In this document: piece by piece, positions 51,092 through 60,148 of the stretch | Numbering within the stretch: the stretch's first letter is position 1 | Layout of the letters: each line of letters opens with the position of its first letter | Assembly (NCBI GenBank): GCA_049602155.1 | Contig: JBMYRH010000004.1 | Coordinates: 62,001 to 126,000 of the forward strand | DNA from: JBMYRH01 sp049602155 | GTDB lineage: Bacteria > Myxococcota_A > UBA9042 > PHBI01 > JBMYRH01 | Reading direction: 5' to 3' | Length of the DNA: 64,000 nt | Notes under the pieces: generated by a model | What the model was told of the DNA's origin: nothing | Databases searched by the model: none | Seen by the model: the letters and a program-made list of their open reading frames with translations, nothing else | Program-made: the position numbers and the translations under genes

Positions 51092-51856
51092 TCATCGATG
51101 GTCAGGCACAGTGAGGTGTAAATCGAGCACCACGAAACTCAAGCCCACCACAGGCTCCCCGGACGCTCCTATGAGCTGGGCGCCGTCGAACTCATGAAGT
51201 TGGCCGAGGTCTACACGCTCACCTGCAACGCTGCCAACGACAACTAGGCGCCAAGACTGAGGCCCTGGAGCAACGCCTTGCACTTCGGTCACAGCTAATC
51301 GTCGCGCGATGATGCAGCTGGCACCGTCCTGAGCCAGTGCATCCACACGTGCAGGGTGTTGTTCCCCTGAGGATTTCAGCGCCGCGACCCCTAAGAAGAG
51401 TGGCCCCCGCTCTGGCTCGGTAGGCATGACAGCTAGCGCCAGCTCCAGTCGCTCTAGAGCCGCGACCCTGACCGGTCCGTAATCGGCCCCACCGAAGCTC
51501 GCTCTGATCGAGCTGCCTCGCCCTAACTGAAAGCCTCTCTCTCCTATTGACGAGCGACCATCAGGCCCGAGGAACCACTGTTGCACACCACCATCTCGGC
51601 GGACGGCGCGGAGCAACAACTGCACGCGTCGGGGCGCCTCTTCTGGCGATTCGAGCGCCAACTTCAGGAGTACGGGCGCGACCACCAACTCGGCCCCCTC
51701 AGGAAGCTCCAACTCCTCCAGCGAGACGAGTTGACCAGACGCGCGGTCCCAATCAAGGACACGAAAGGCAGCAGACGTACCCACGGACGTCCCGAGTGAC
51801 CCACAGCCTGTCGCCGTGAGCGAAAGTGCGAATAAACAAGCGAAGAGTCGACTCAA
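51092..51856 (-). CDS. Putative lipoprotein, unknown function
   Basis: 254 residues from TTG 51856: GGAAGG lies seven bases upstream and the TTG overlaps the previous TGA (TTGA). The lipoprotein signal LSRLFACLFALSLTATGC then fits well. The mature part is beta-rich with no known motif. It is coupled to the SprT-like gene and is followed by the nucleotidyltransferase on the same strand with a 108-base gap. Confidence 0.6.
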   Translation of the reverse strand: MSRLFACLFALSLTATGCGSLGTSVGTSAAFRVLDWDRASGQLVSLEELELPEGAELVVAPVLLKLALESPEEAPRRVQLLLRAVRRDGGVQQWFLGPDGRSSIGERGFQLGRGSSIRASFGGADYGPVRVAALERLELALAVMPTEPERGPLFLGVAALKSSGEQHPARVDALAQDGASCIIARRLAVTEVQGVAPGPQSWRLVVVGSVAGERVDLGQLHEFDGAQLIGASGEPVVGLSFVVLDLHLTVPDHR

Positions 51857-52581
51857 CGATGCACCGCCTTCCCCCAACTTCCGCGGCCCCGAAGAAGCTC
51901 GGGCAGCACTGTGCGCTCCCACTCCTGTGCGTCTCGGTAGCGTGGGTGACTGGCCTCAAGGCTCCGAAACTCTCGAGAGTGAATCACGCGTCGCCCCCCG
52001 CGCACAGACACCCCGAGACGGTGATGCAATAGTTCATGAAACACCACGAACCCGACAAACCACTCTGGCACTCTCGGCTGATCCAGACGCCGATGGATGC
52101 GAATGTATCGATGTTCAAAGTCATAGGCGCCCAGCCGAATCGAGCGCTGCCCGCGTCGCAACCGACGCCGCGCCCCCCAAGTGATGGGGACATCACAGGC
52201 CTCACCAAACGCCAACCAGCTCTCGCGCGCCAAAATCTCAGTCAGATCGAAGGTGTCTCCGATCGCTTGCATCACCCCTGGCCCTCGGCGGGAGGTCGGG
52301 GCTTCAGGCACGGCCTCGAAGAGCACCCGCAATGCACGGCGCCCCTCTGGGCGCTCGCGAACGAACGCCACAATGGGCTCGACGATACGCTCTCCAAGCA
52401 CGGCGAGGCGCCTTGCCACCCGCACCTCCACTCGACCGGCACGCTTGCGGTACGAAACAAGCCGTCGGCGGTTATTAGTCAAGACGATCTGAACCGGCCA
52501 CTTGAAGTGCACCTGCAGCGCACGTCGTAAATCATCGACGAGCCCGCAGTGGCCATCGACTCCCTCACCGTCGTGCATCAT
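51853..52581 (-). CDS. SprT/WLM-like zinc metalloprotease
   Basis: 242 residues from ATG 52581. The zinc site is FVVFHELLHHRLGVSV, then SREFRSLEASHPRYRDAQEW supplies the third ligand His, in the order typical of the SprT/YgjP (WLM) superfamily. Such proteins act on DNA-protein crosslinks or as small proteases. The upstream part is Arg-rich (RLRRGQRSIRLGAYDFEHRY), perhaps for nucleic acid contact. It overlaps the upstream membrane protein gene by 17 bases. Confidence 0.75.
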   Translation of the reverse strand: MMHDGEGVDGHCGLVDDLRRALQVHFKWPVQIVLTNNRRRLVSYRKRAGRVEVRVARRLAVLGERIVEPIVAFVRERPEGRRALRVLFEAVPEAPTSRRGPGVMQAIGDTFDLTEILARESWLAFGEACDVPITWGARRRLRRGQRSIRLGAYDFEHRYIRIHRRLDQPRVPEWFVGFVVFHELLHHRLGVSVRGGRRVIHSREFRSLEASHPRYRDAQEWERTVLPELLRGRGSWGKAVHR

Positions 52582-53308
52582 AGCGGGCCAGAACGAGCCA
52601 ATGAAGGAGCAACCCAAAGGCCGCGACGAGGAGCATCACCGATGGCACCTGAAGCAGCTGCGCAACCGGGCGATCCATGGTCTCGGCGTCGACGATCACT
52701 AAGCGGGCGGGGACCAGATCATTGAGGACCCACGCAAAGAAGGCCATAAAGCCGGCGGTTGCGACAGCATACAACGCCCGTGCCACACGCTCCCGCAGCA
52801 GATGCGCCTTGACGTACAGGATGAGGAAGGAGAGGACGACGACGTACATCGCGAGGTGCATAAACCAGTCGTGAATCCCCTCCACAGCGGTCGCTGCGAC
52901 GCCCACACTAGCCGTCACGAGATAGAACCCGACCACCGCGGCAAGTGCAGGCGAACGGATCGCTCCGACGGTACGGGCCACGTCTTGTGCCTCTTCCAAG
53001 ACGTTCGGTAGAGCGACCTCACTCTTCAAGCGATCAAGCGCTCGATCCGCCAAATCCTCCGTCCGCGCGATCAGCTTCCTGTCAGGGTGCCCCGACAAGG
53101 CGTCACCGGACCGGTTGCCCTCAACCGGGACCAAGTCCTCAGAAGTAATCGGTTTATCAGAGGCGGCTATTCGCCGAGTCTCCCGCCCGGTACTCGCGGG
53201 GAGCGTGCGCGTCGGCCTCTGGAGCGGTTCAAGAGGCGGTTCAATCGCCTCTGTACCAGCAGCAGCAGGAGCCTCGTCCTCTGTTTTCTCGGGTGGTTCT
53301 GGACACAT
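52565..53308 (-). CDS. Four-helix membrane protein, unknown function
   Basis: 247 residues. An acidic, Pro-rich cytoplasmic N-terminus (about 1-110) leads to four helices: AALAAVVGFYLVTASVGVA-type, FMHLAMYVVVLSFLILYV, LYAVATAGFMAFFAWVLNDL and VMLLVAAFGLLLHWLVL. I do not recognise the family. It is the first gene of the minus-strand set running to the nucleotidyltransferase and ends inside the SprT-like start. tRNA genes begin on the other strand about 70 bases upstream. Confidence 0.6.
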   Translation of the reverse strand: MCPEPPEKTEDEAPAAAGTEAIEPPLEPLQRPTRTLPASTGRETRRIAASDKPITSEDLVPVEGNRSGDALSGHPDRKLIARTEDLADRALDRLKSEVALPNVLEEAQDVARTVGAIRSPALAAVVGFYLVTASVGVAATAVEGIHDWFMHLAMYVVVLSFLILYVKAHLLRERVARALYAVATAGFMAFFAWVLNDLVPARLVIVDAETMDRPVAQLLQVPSVMLLVAAFGLLLHWLVLARYDARR

Positions 53309-53378
53309 CTGAGGGGAGACTAGCCCAGCCCACGGCGCTCAATCAATCGGAGGTATTCCCCAAGAAGAGGAGAACAGG

Positions 53379-53407
53379 TTGACAACCTATGACCTCCTCA
53401 TTATTCC
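53379..53407 (+). promoter_or_regulatory. sigma-70 promoter of the tRNA cluster
   Basis: A perfect TTGACA (53379-53384), 17-base spacer and TATTCC (53402-53407) lie 26 bases before tRNA-Arg(TCT), giving a transcript start near 53414. The -35 sits in a palindrome AGGTTGACAACCT (53376-53388), which may bind a regulator. Confidence 0.65.
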
Positions 53408-53432
53408 TACGCCGGGTCGGGTGGCCCCCTGG

Positions 53433-53506
53433 GCGCCTGTAGCTCAGTTGGATAGAGCAGCGGCCTTCTAAGCCGCAGGTCAAAGGTTCGAACCCTTTCA
53501 GGCGCG
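53433..53506 (+). tRNA. tRNA-Arg (anticodon TCT)
   Basis: The cloverleaf is complete: 7-bp acceptor stem GCGCCTG/CAGGCGC, D arm TAGCTCAGTTGGATAGAGCA, anticodon loop CTTCTAA with TCT, T arm GGTTCGAACCC. It reads AGA codons. CCA is not encoded. Confidence 0.95.
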
Positions 53507-53578
53507 CATCCAGCTCCAGTTCTTTCATTTTTTTGTGATATCCATGCATCGCCTGAGAGCGATGCCGTGATCAGTGTG

Positions 53579-53655
53579 GTGAGCGTAGCTCAGTTGGTTA
53601 GAGCGCCGGATTGTGGCTCCGGAGGCCGGGGGTTCAATTCCCCTCGTTCACCCCA
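53579..53655 (+). tRNA. tRNA-His (anticodon GTG)
   Basis: Acceptor stem GTGAGCG with CGTTCAC, anticodon loop TTGTGGC with GTG. A G precedes position 1 and the discriminator is C, the His identity set. CCA is encoded (53653-53655). Confidence 0.95.
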
Positions 53656-53660
53656 TCACA

Positions 53661-53689
53661 CCCCAGCCTCGCGACATGCGAGGCTGGGG
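53661..53689. repeat. 12-bp hairpin between tRNA-His and tRNA-Arg
   Basis: Arms 53661-53672 (CCCCAGCCTCGC) and 53678-53689 pair perfectly, loop GACAT. It has no U-run and only a short CCCTTT after it. It may be a processing signal or a weak terminator. Confidence 0.6.
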
Positions 53690-53695
53690 CCCTTT

Positions 53696-53769
<74 letters not shown>

Positions 53770-53887
53770 CTTTATGAGGTCGTGTTTCTTCATCGGACCC
53801 CAGTCCGGTGTTGACACACGGCACACACCTGAGGCATCAGACACTTCCGTTTCAGGCGGGGTTGCCCAGTGTGGGCAAGTAGTTCAA

Positions 53888-53964
53888 GGGCGCGTAGCTC
53901 AACTAGGTAGAGCACCGGACTCTTAATCCGTAGGTTGAAGGTTCGATTCCTTCCGCGCCCACCA
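53888..53964 (+). tRNA. tRNA-Lys (anticodon CTT)
   Basis: Acceptor stem GGGCGCG/CGCGCCC, D arm TAGCTCAACTAGGTAGAGCA, anticodon loop CTCTTAA with CTT. CCA is encoded (53962-53964). A TTGACA box (53811-53816) lies upstream with only a poor -10. Confidence 0.95.
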
Positions 53965-53976
53965 AACAAACCCGCT

Positions 53977-54012
53977 CAGAGTCACTGGCCACATGTGTGG
54001 CCTGTGGCTCTG
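53977..54012. repeat. Long imperfect hairpin between tRNA-Lys and tRNA-Leu
   Basis: A stem of 16 pairs (one wobble, one mismatch) from 53977-53993 to 53996-54012, with a palindromic core GGCCACATGTGTGGCC. There is no U-run, so it is more likely a processing or regulatory site than a terminator. Confidence 0.55.
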
Positions 54013-54104
54013 GTCGTAGAAACTGACCGGGCTAAAGATGGATGACTCGTCATCCGGAGTAGTAAGTCGCTCGGGCTGAAGGTGCTGCGCCCCATAGAGT
54101 CCAA

Positions 54105-54187
<83 letters not shown>

Positions 54188-54212
54188 TGTCCCCAACCCC
54201 TGGTGTGTAATC

Positions 54213-55562
54213 ATGCGTACGTCGTTCGAGACTGTCAGTGACGTGGAACTCAAGGTGAACGTCGAGCTGCCCGCTGCGTCGGTCGATGCTGAATTTGCGC
54301 GGCAGCTTAAGGGCGTCCGCAAGCAGGCGCGCATCAAAGGCTTCCGCCCCGGTAAAGCGCCTGCGAACATGGTTAAGCGCCTGTACGCGGACTACCTCGC
54401 ATCCGAGACAGCGCGCGCGTTGATCTCTGAGACGGTCGGCAAGGCCCTTGAAGAGGTCCCTCGCCAGGTGCTCGGCGACCCAGCGTTTGCCCCCGCAACT
54501 GCCGCCGAAGGGCAGCCCTTGAACTACACGATCCACCTCCAGGTAAAGCCTGAGCTGACCATCGCGGACTGGGATGCGATGGAGATCGCCGTAGCACCTG
54601 CGGTCATTGAGGACGGCGCCGTGGATGCACGTATCACGCAGACCCGTGAGCAGCACAAAGAGCAAGTGCCCGTCGAGGACCGTGGCGCCGATACTGGCGA
54701 CGTCTTGAAGTGCCAATGTGATGGCAGCATCGATGGCGAACCGGACCCTCGCATGCACGTCGATGAGCTGCCAGTGACCTTAGGATCGACCGAACTAATC
54801 CCGGGCTTTACCGATGAGCTGATGGGAGGAAAAGCGGGGGAGGAGCGTACCTTCGACCTGACGTTCCCTGAGGACTACTTCGCGGAGGACCTCGCCGGCA
54901 AAGTCGCGACCTTCACGGTCAAGATCAACGAGCACTTTGTCGAAGAGCTCCCGGAGCTGGACGACGACTTCGCGAAAGACGCGGGCCACGACTCTATGGA
55001 GGCCTTCCGGGAGAGCGTGACCACCGAGCTGCAGGCCACGGCCGATAAGCAGCGGGATCGCGACATCGAGGACCGCCTGATCGCCCTCCTGCTGGAGCGC
55101 AACACCTTCCAAGCCCCACCAGTGATGATCCAGTCCCAAATGGAGTTCCAGGCGCGCCAGATGTTCCAGATGTTCCAGATGCAGGGGCTCCCCCCCGACA
55201 AGGCGCGGAGCATCTTAGAGTCGAGCCGGGAGTCGATGGCAGCTGACGCCTCCCGTGTCGTCCAGCGTTACTTGGCCCTTGAGGCCCTGGCGAAGCAAGA
55301 GAGTTTGGACGCTGACGACGCCGCGATCGACGCTGAGATCGCCGAGCGGACCAAGGATGCGCCAGACCACGTCAAGGAGCAGTACGCGACCGATGACGTC
55401 CGTCGCAGCGTTAAGTTGGAGCTCGTAGAGCGCGCAGCACTTGACCTGATCAAAGAGCGTGCAATCATCACAGACGCGGAGCCGAGTGACGCAACCGATG
55501 CGGACGACGCGGCGACCGACGCAGATGATGCGAACACGACCGACGAGGAGAGCAGCGAATGA
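54213..55562 (+). CDS. tig: Trigger factor
   Basis: A 449-residue ribosome-bound chaperone and prolyl isomerase. The ribosome-binding loop motif IKGFRPGKAPANMVKRLY carries the GFRxGK signature; a PPIase-like domain includes FTDELMGGKAGEERTFDLTF; the C-terminal helical chaperone arms follow. It ends in an Ala/Asp/Thr-rich acidic tail (DATDADDAATDADDANTTDE) that is longer than usual. The ATG at 54213 is conventional, soon after tRNA-Leu. Its stop overlaps clpP by ATGA, giving the classic tig-clpP-clpX-lon order. Confidence 0.96.
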   Translation: MRTSFETVSDVELKVNVELPAASVDAEFARQLKGVRKQARIKGFRPGKAPANMVKRLYADYLASETARALISETVGKALEEVPRQVLGDPAFAPATAAEGQPLNYTIHLQVKPELTIADWDAMEIAVAPAVIEDGAVDARITQTREQHKEQVPVEDRGADTGDVLKCQCDGSIDGEPDPRMHVDELPVTLGSTELIPGFTDELMGGKAGEERTFDLTFPEDYFAEDLAGKVATFTVKINEHFVEELPELDDDFAKDAGHDSMEAFRESVTTELQATADKQRDRDIEDRLIALLLERNTFQAPPVMIQSQMEFQARQMFQMFQMQGLPPDKARSILESSRESMAADASRVVQRYLALEALAKQESLDADDAAIDAEIAERTKDAPDHVKEQYATDDVRRSVKLELVERAALDLIKERAIITDAEPSDATDADDAATDADDANTTDEESSE

Positions 55563-56143
55563 CCTTGATCCCTACCGTCATTGAGCAGACTCACCGAGGA
55601 GAGCGCGAGTGGGGCCTGTTCTCCCGGCTCCTCAAAGACCGCATCATCTTCTTGGGGACAGGGATTGATGACACTGTCGCCAACATCATCATCGCTCAGT
55701 TGCTCTTCTTAGAGAGCGAAGATCCCGACAAAGAGATCAACCTCTACATCAACTCTCCAGGCGGCTCGATCACCGCTGGCTTAGCCATCTACGACACAAT
55801 GCAGTTTGTCGGGTGTGAGATCTCGACGATCTGTATCGGCCAAGCAGCGAGCATGGCTGCTGTGTTGCTCGCCGCTGGGACGAAGGGTAAGCGCTTCGCT
55901 TTGCCCCACGCGCGTATGCTGCTGCACCAGCCCCTTGGAAACTTGGGTGGCCAGGCCACCGACATCGACATCGCGGCCAAGGAGATCATCTTCTTGAAAT
56001 CGCAGCTGCTCGATATCCTCTCGACCCACACGGGCAAAGACATCGAGACTCTGAAGTCCGATACGGACCGGGACTTCTTCCTGCGTCCAGACAGCGCCGT
56101 CGAGTACGGCCTGGTCGACACCATCGTAGCCCGCAAGAGCTGA
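55559..56143 (+). CDS. clpP: ATP-dependent Clp protease proteolytic subunit
   Basis: 194 residues. Catalytic Ser is in GQAASMAAVLLAAG, His in ARMLLHQPLGNLGGQATDID, Asp in DRDFFLRPDSAVEYGLVD. The DNLYINSPGGSITAGLAIYD-type oxyanion region is present. It overlaps tig by four bases and is followed by clpX after 114 bases. It forms the tetradecameric chamber that ClpX feeds. Confidence 0.97.
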   Translation: MTLIPTVIEQTHRGEREWGLFSRLLKDRIIFLGTGIDDTVANIIIAQLLFLESEDPDKEINLYINSPGGSITAGLAIYDTMQFVGCEISTICIGQAASMAAVLLAAGTKGKRFALPHARMLLHQPLGNLGGQATDIDIAAKEIIFLKSQLLDILSTHTGKDIETLKSDTDRDFFLRPDSAVEYGLVDTIVARKS

Positions 56144-56257
56144 AATATCCTTGAGTTGGCGCCAGTCGCCGGAGGAGTCTCCGAAACAGATGGCCCACTA
56201 GATTGTCTTGAAGAGGGCCTTAGGCTATCGTCAGGGCCTCCTTCCATGGGGTGATCA

Positions 56258-57511
56258 TTGGACAGACGTCGTGACAGTAACAACCTCTGCTGCTCCTTCT
56301 GCGGGAAGAGCCAGCGCGAGGTTAAGAAACTCATCGCCGGGCCCACCGTATACATCTGTGACGAGTGCATCGGTCTGTGTAACGACATCATCCGCGAGGA
56401 GAACGAAAAAGAGGAGGGCTTTGGGGAGCTGAGCACGCTGCCCAAGCCGAGCGAGATCAATGAGACGCTCGACTCCTATGTGGTGGACCAGGCGCGCGCT
56501 AAAAAGGTGCTCGCTGTCGCCGTCTACAATCACTACAAGCGCATCGACTACAACGACGGCAACCGTGAGGATGTCGAGCTGTCGAAGTCCAACATCTTGC
56601 TGCTCGGCCCCACGGGCAGCGGTAAGACGCTCCTAGCTCAAACCCTCGCCAAGATCCTGAACGTACCGTTCACAATCGTAGACGCGACCACGCTCACTGA
56701 GGCTGGCTACGTTGGCGAAGACGTCGAGAACATCATCGTGAACCTGCTCCAAAATGCAGATCACGACAAGGACCGCGCAGAGCGGGGGATCATCTACATC
56801 GACGAGATCGACAAGATCTCACGAAAATCAGACAACCCCTCAATCACGCGTGACGTCTCCGGTGAAGGTGTGCAGCAAGCGCTGCTCAAGTTAATTGAAG
56901 GAACTGTCGCTTCGGTCCCCCCCAAGGGTGGGCGTAAGCACCCGCAGCAAGAGTTCCTGCCCGTCGACACCTCGAACATCCTCTTCATCTGCGGTGGCGC
57001 GTTCACCGGGCTGGAGAAGATCATTGAGCGTCGGATCGGTCACAAGGCTCTTGGCTTTGGTGCAGAGCAAAGCAGCAAAGGTGGCATGGAGCTTGGCGAC
57101 ATCCTCGCCCAAATCCAGCCAGAGGATCTCATCAAGTACGGCCTCATCCCGGAGTTCGTCGGTCGGCTGCCCGTTATTGCGACCCTACACGAGCTGCAAG
57201 AAGAAGCGTTGATGAAGATCTTGGTGGAGCCGAAGAACGCGCTCGTGAAGCAATACAAGCGACTCTTCGAGATGGACGGTGTCCGACTCAGCTTTACTGA
57301 CGGGGCGATGCGCGCCATCGCCGCCTCGGCTCTTGAGCGCAACACAGGGGCACGTGGACTCCGCGCGATCATGGAAGAGTCGATGCTCGACATTATGTAC
57401 GAGATCCCCGGTCTCCAGAACGCAAAAGAAGTCGTGATCAATGAAGAGGTCGTCGCTTCCGGCGGTCAGCCGATCATTGTCTACGATAAGGAAGAAGAAC
57501 TCTCGGCGTGA
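56258..57511 (+). CDS. clpX: ATP-dependent Clp protease unfoldase ClpX
   Basis: 417 residues. The N-terminal zinc-binding domain (CCSFCGKSQREVKKLIAG, YICDECIGLCNDII) recognises adaptors. The AAA+ core has Walker A LLLGPTGSGKTLLAQTLA, Walker B IIYIDEIDKISR and the sensor 2 GARGLR. The IGF loop region (KALGFGAEQ) is present for ClpP docking. The start is the TTG at 56258 (LDRRRDSNNLC), a likely rare-start choice; no better ATG precedes the zinc finger in frame. Confidence 0.96.
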   Translation: MDRRRDSNNLCCSFCGKSQREVKKLIAGPTVYICDECIGLCNDIIREENEKEEGFGELSTLPKPSEINETLDSYVVDQARAKKVLAVAVYNHYKRIDYNDGNREDVELSKSNILLLGPTGSGKTLLAQTLAKILNVPFTIVDATTLTEAGYVGEDVENIIVNLLQNADHDKDRAERGIIYIDEIDKISRKSDNPSITRDVSGEGVQQALLKLIEGTVASVPPKGGRKHPQQEFLPVDTSNILFICGGAFTGLEKIIERRIGHKALGFGAEQSSKGGMELGDILAQIQPEDLIKYGLIPEFVGRLPVIATLHELQEEALMKILVEPKNALVKQYKRLFEMDGVRLSFTDGAMRAIAASALERNTGARGLRAIMEESMLDIMYEIPGLQNAKEVVINEEVVASGGQPIIVYDKEEELSA

Positions 57512-57677
57512 TCAGGCTCTTGAACGTCGGAAAAGGCGTTGGAAAGGCTCGACTCATCGCAGAAGGTGCTTATGCTCTTGCAGCGACCCGCAAGGTCGTA
57601 GACCGTCAGTGTAGATCAGCACTGCGGCCCCCCACCCTACCCCGCGCGTCCACGACGACAGCGCCCCGGGAGATGAG

Positions 57678-60134
57678 ATGTTCGGTAAAGACAAGAGTGG
57701 CTCCAAGACCCGCCTGATTCCATTGCTCCCGCTCCGGGATACAGTGGTCTTCCCGTACATGGTGGTTCCACTTTTTGTGGGTCGCGAGAAGAGCATTGCC
57801 GCGGTCGAAGAGGCGATGCGCGGCGACAAGGAGATCCTCCTCTGCGCGCAGAAGAAGGCCAAGACCACGGATCCCACCGATGAAGACATCTTCAAGATCG
57901 GGACGATTGGGACAATCATTCAGCTGCTGCGCCGACCCGATGGCACCGTAAAAGTCCTGGTCGAGGGTAAAACTCGCGCTCGAATCAGCGAGTTCGTTCC
58001 CCACCCTGACTACTTCCTGTGCGAAGTCGACGAGATCAATGAGGCCGTCGAGGTCACGCCTGAGATCGAGGCCCTGATCCGTCAGCTTCAAACGACCTTC
58101 GAGAGCTACGTGAAGCTCGACCAGCGGATCCCCCCCGAGATGCTCATGAGCGTCTCAAGCATCGAAGATCCGGGCAGGCTGGCCGACACCATCGTCGCCC
58201 ACGCCTCACTCAAGCTCAACGACAAGCAAGGGATCCTGGAGATCGAAGATCCCATCAAGCGCCTAGAGCGGCTCTACGAGATGCTGCAAGCCGAGATCGA
58301 GATCCTCCTCGTCGAGAAGAAGATCCGAACGCGGGTCAAGAAGCAGATGGAGAAGAGCCAGAAAGAGTATTATCTGAACGAGCAGATGCAGGCGATACAG
58401 AAGGAACTCGGTGAACGCGACGAGTTCAAAAACGAGCTGCAAGAGCTCGAGGACAAGATTCAAAAGAAGAAGATGTCCGAGGAGGCGACAACGCGCCTCA
58501 AACGAGAACTCAAGAAGCTCAAGATGATGTCCCCCATGAGCGCCGAAGCGACGGTGGTCCGTAACTACATCGATTGGGTACTCGGCATCCCGTGGTTCGA
58601 CTACACCAAGGATAAGCTCGACATCACGGAAGCCGAGCAAATCCTCGACAACGACCACTATGGACTCAAGAAAGCCAAGGGGCGGATCCTTGAGTACCTC
58701 GCTGTCCAGCACCTGGTTAAGAAGCTGAATGGCCCCATCCTTTGCCTCGTAGGGCCTCCAGGGGTCGGTAAGACCTCCCTGGCTCGGTCCATCGCACGGG
58801 CAACAGGTCGGAAATACGTACGCCTCTCCTTGGGCGGCATGCGAGATGAGGCCGAAATTCGAGGCCATCGCCGGACCTACATCGGCGCACTCCCAGGTAA
58901 AATCATCCAGAGCCTGAAGAAGGCCGAGTCCTCCAACCCAGTCTTCCTCCTCGACGAGATCGACAAGATGTCGATGGACTTCCGAGGTGACCCTTCGAGC
59001 GCGCTGTTGGAGGTCCTGGATCCCGAGCAGAACGCTGGATTTAACGACCACTACTTGGACCTCGACTACGACCTCTCAAATGTGATGTTCATTGCCACTG
59101 CGAACAACCTTCACGGAGTACCGATCCCTCTCCGGGACCGTATGGAGGTTATCGAGATCAGCGGCTACACCGAGTACGACAAACTAAACATTGCTCGTAA
59201 GTACCTGATCCCAAAACAGCTTAAGGCCAATGGAATCGATGGCATCTCGGTAAAGTGGACAGACTCAGCCATTCGCACGCTCGTTCATCGGTACACCAAA
59301 GAGGCCGGTGTTCGTAACCTTGAGCGCGAGGTCGCTGCAGTGAGCCGTAAGGTGGCTAAGGACGTCATCGAGGCCAAGCAGGAGGGGAAAAAAGACGAGG
59401 AGCTGAGCTTCCGGATCAACACCGGCAAAGTCACGTCCTACCTTGGGCCCCCACGCTTCCGATCTCAGAAAGCTGAAGAGCAGGACGAAGTCGGCGTGAC
59501 CAATGGACTCGCCGTGACGATGGCCGGCGGTGATCTGCTGACGACCGAGGTCTCTTTGATGCCCGGCAGTGGACAACTCAAGCTCACGGGAAACCTCGCC
59601 AAGGTGATGGAGGAGTCCGCTCACGCGGCGCTCTCCTACGTGCGCTCCAAAGCGTATCTGTGGGGTTTAGCACCTAACTTCCACAAGAAGATCGACATCC
59701 ACATCCACTTCCCTGAGGGAGCGATCCCCAAAGACGGGCCCTCGGCAGGTATCACGATGGCCACAAGCCTCGTCAGCGCATTGACGCGCATCCCCGTGAG
59801 CAAAGACGTGGCGATGACCGGTGAAATCACACTCCGGGGTCGTGTGCTCCCGATCGGTGGTTTGAAGGATAAAGTCCTCGCGGCGCATCGCGGCGGGATC
59901 AAGACCGTTATCCTCCCCGAGGAGAACAAGAAGGACATCCGCGACATCCCCAAGGTCGTCCGTAATGCGGTCACCCTAGCCGTCGTCAGCCATATGGATC
60001 AGGTGATCCCGCTGGCGCTCTCAAAGGACCTCGCGGTCGAGGGCTCAGAGGACCTGTCGGATCCCCTCTTGGACCTCCTTATCGCAAAGAAGGACGACGA
60101 GAGCGCAGAGCCCGAGGCACCAGCGGTTCACTAG
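57678..60134 (+). CDS. lon: ATP-dependent protease Lon
   Basis: 818 residues. The N-terminal Lon domain starts RLIPLLPLRDTVVFPYMVVP; a coiled-coil linker (EYYLNEQMQAIQKELGERDE) follows; the AAA+ module has Walker A VGPPGVGKTSLARSIARATG and Walker B VFLLDEIDKM; the C-terminal serine protease has KDGPSAGITMATSLVSALT with catalytic Ser and the catalytic Lys in KVLAAHRGGIKTVILPEE. It degrades misfolded and regulatory proteins. ATG 57678 follows GGGAGATGAG. The 166-base gap after clpX suggests its own promoter. Confidence 0.97.
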   Translation: MFGKDKSGSKTRLIPLLPLRDTVVFPYMVVPLFVGREKSIAAVEEAMRGDKEILLCAQKKAKTTDPTDEDIFKIGTIGTIIQLLRRPDGTVKVLVEGKTRARISEFVPHPDYFLCEVDEINEAVEVTPEIEALIRQLQTTFESYVKLDQRIPPEMLMSVSSIEDPGRLADTIVAHASLKLNDKQGILEIEDPIKRLERLYEMLQAEIEILLVEKKIRTRVKKQMEKSQKEYYLNEQMQAIQKELGERDEFKNELQELEDKIQKKKMSEEATTRLKRELKKLKMMSPMSAEATVVRNYIDWVLGIPWFDYTKDKLDITEAEQILDNDHYGLKKAKGRILEYLAVQHLVKKLNGPILCLVGPPGVGKTSLARSIARATGRKYVRLSLGGMRDEAEIRGHRRTYIGALPGKIIQSLKKAESSNPVFLLDEIDKMSMDFRGDPSSALLEVLDPEQNAGFNDHYLDLDYDLSNVMFIATANNLHGVPIPLRDRMEVIEISGYTEYDKLNIARKYLIPKQLKANGIDGISVKWTDSAIRTLVHRYTKEAGVRNLEREVAAVSRKVAKDVIEAKQEGKKDEELSFRINTGKVTSYLGPPRFRSQKAEEQDEVGVTNGLAVTMAGGDLLTTEVSLMPGSGQLKLTGNLAKVMEESAHAALSYVRSKAYLWGLAPNFHKKIDIHIHFPEGAIPKDGPSAGITMATSLVSALTRIPVSKDVAMTGEITLRGRVLPIGGLKDKVLAAHRGGIKTVILPEENKKDIRDIPKVVRNAVTLAVVSHMDQVIPLALSKDLAVEGSEDLSDPLLDLLIAKKDDESAEPEAPAVH

Positions 60135-60148
60135 GAAGCCGCACTGAC

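Noticed and set aside
53811..53839. Second tRNA promoter ahead of tRNA-Lys
   Set aside because: TTGACA is perfect but the -10 (GCATCA) is too poor to call.
57512..57677. Heat-shock promoter ahead of lon
   Set aside because: A CTTGAAC element is present near 57518, but no CCCCAT-type -10 lies at the required spacing.
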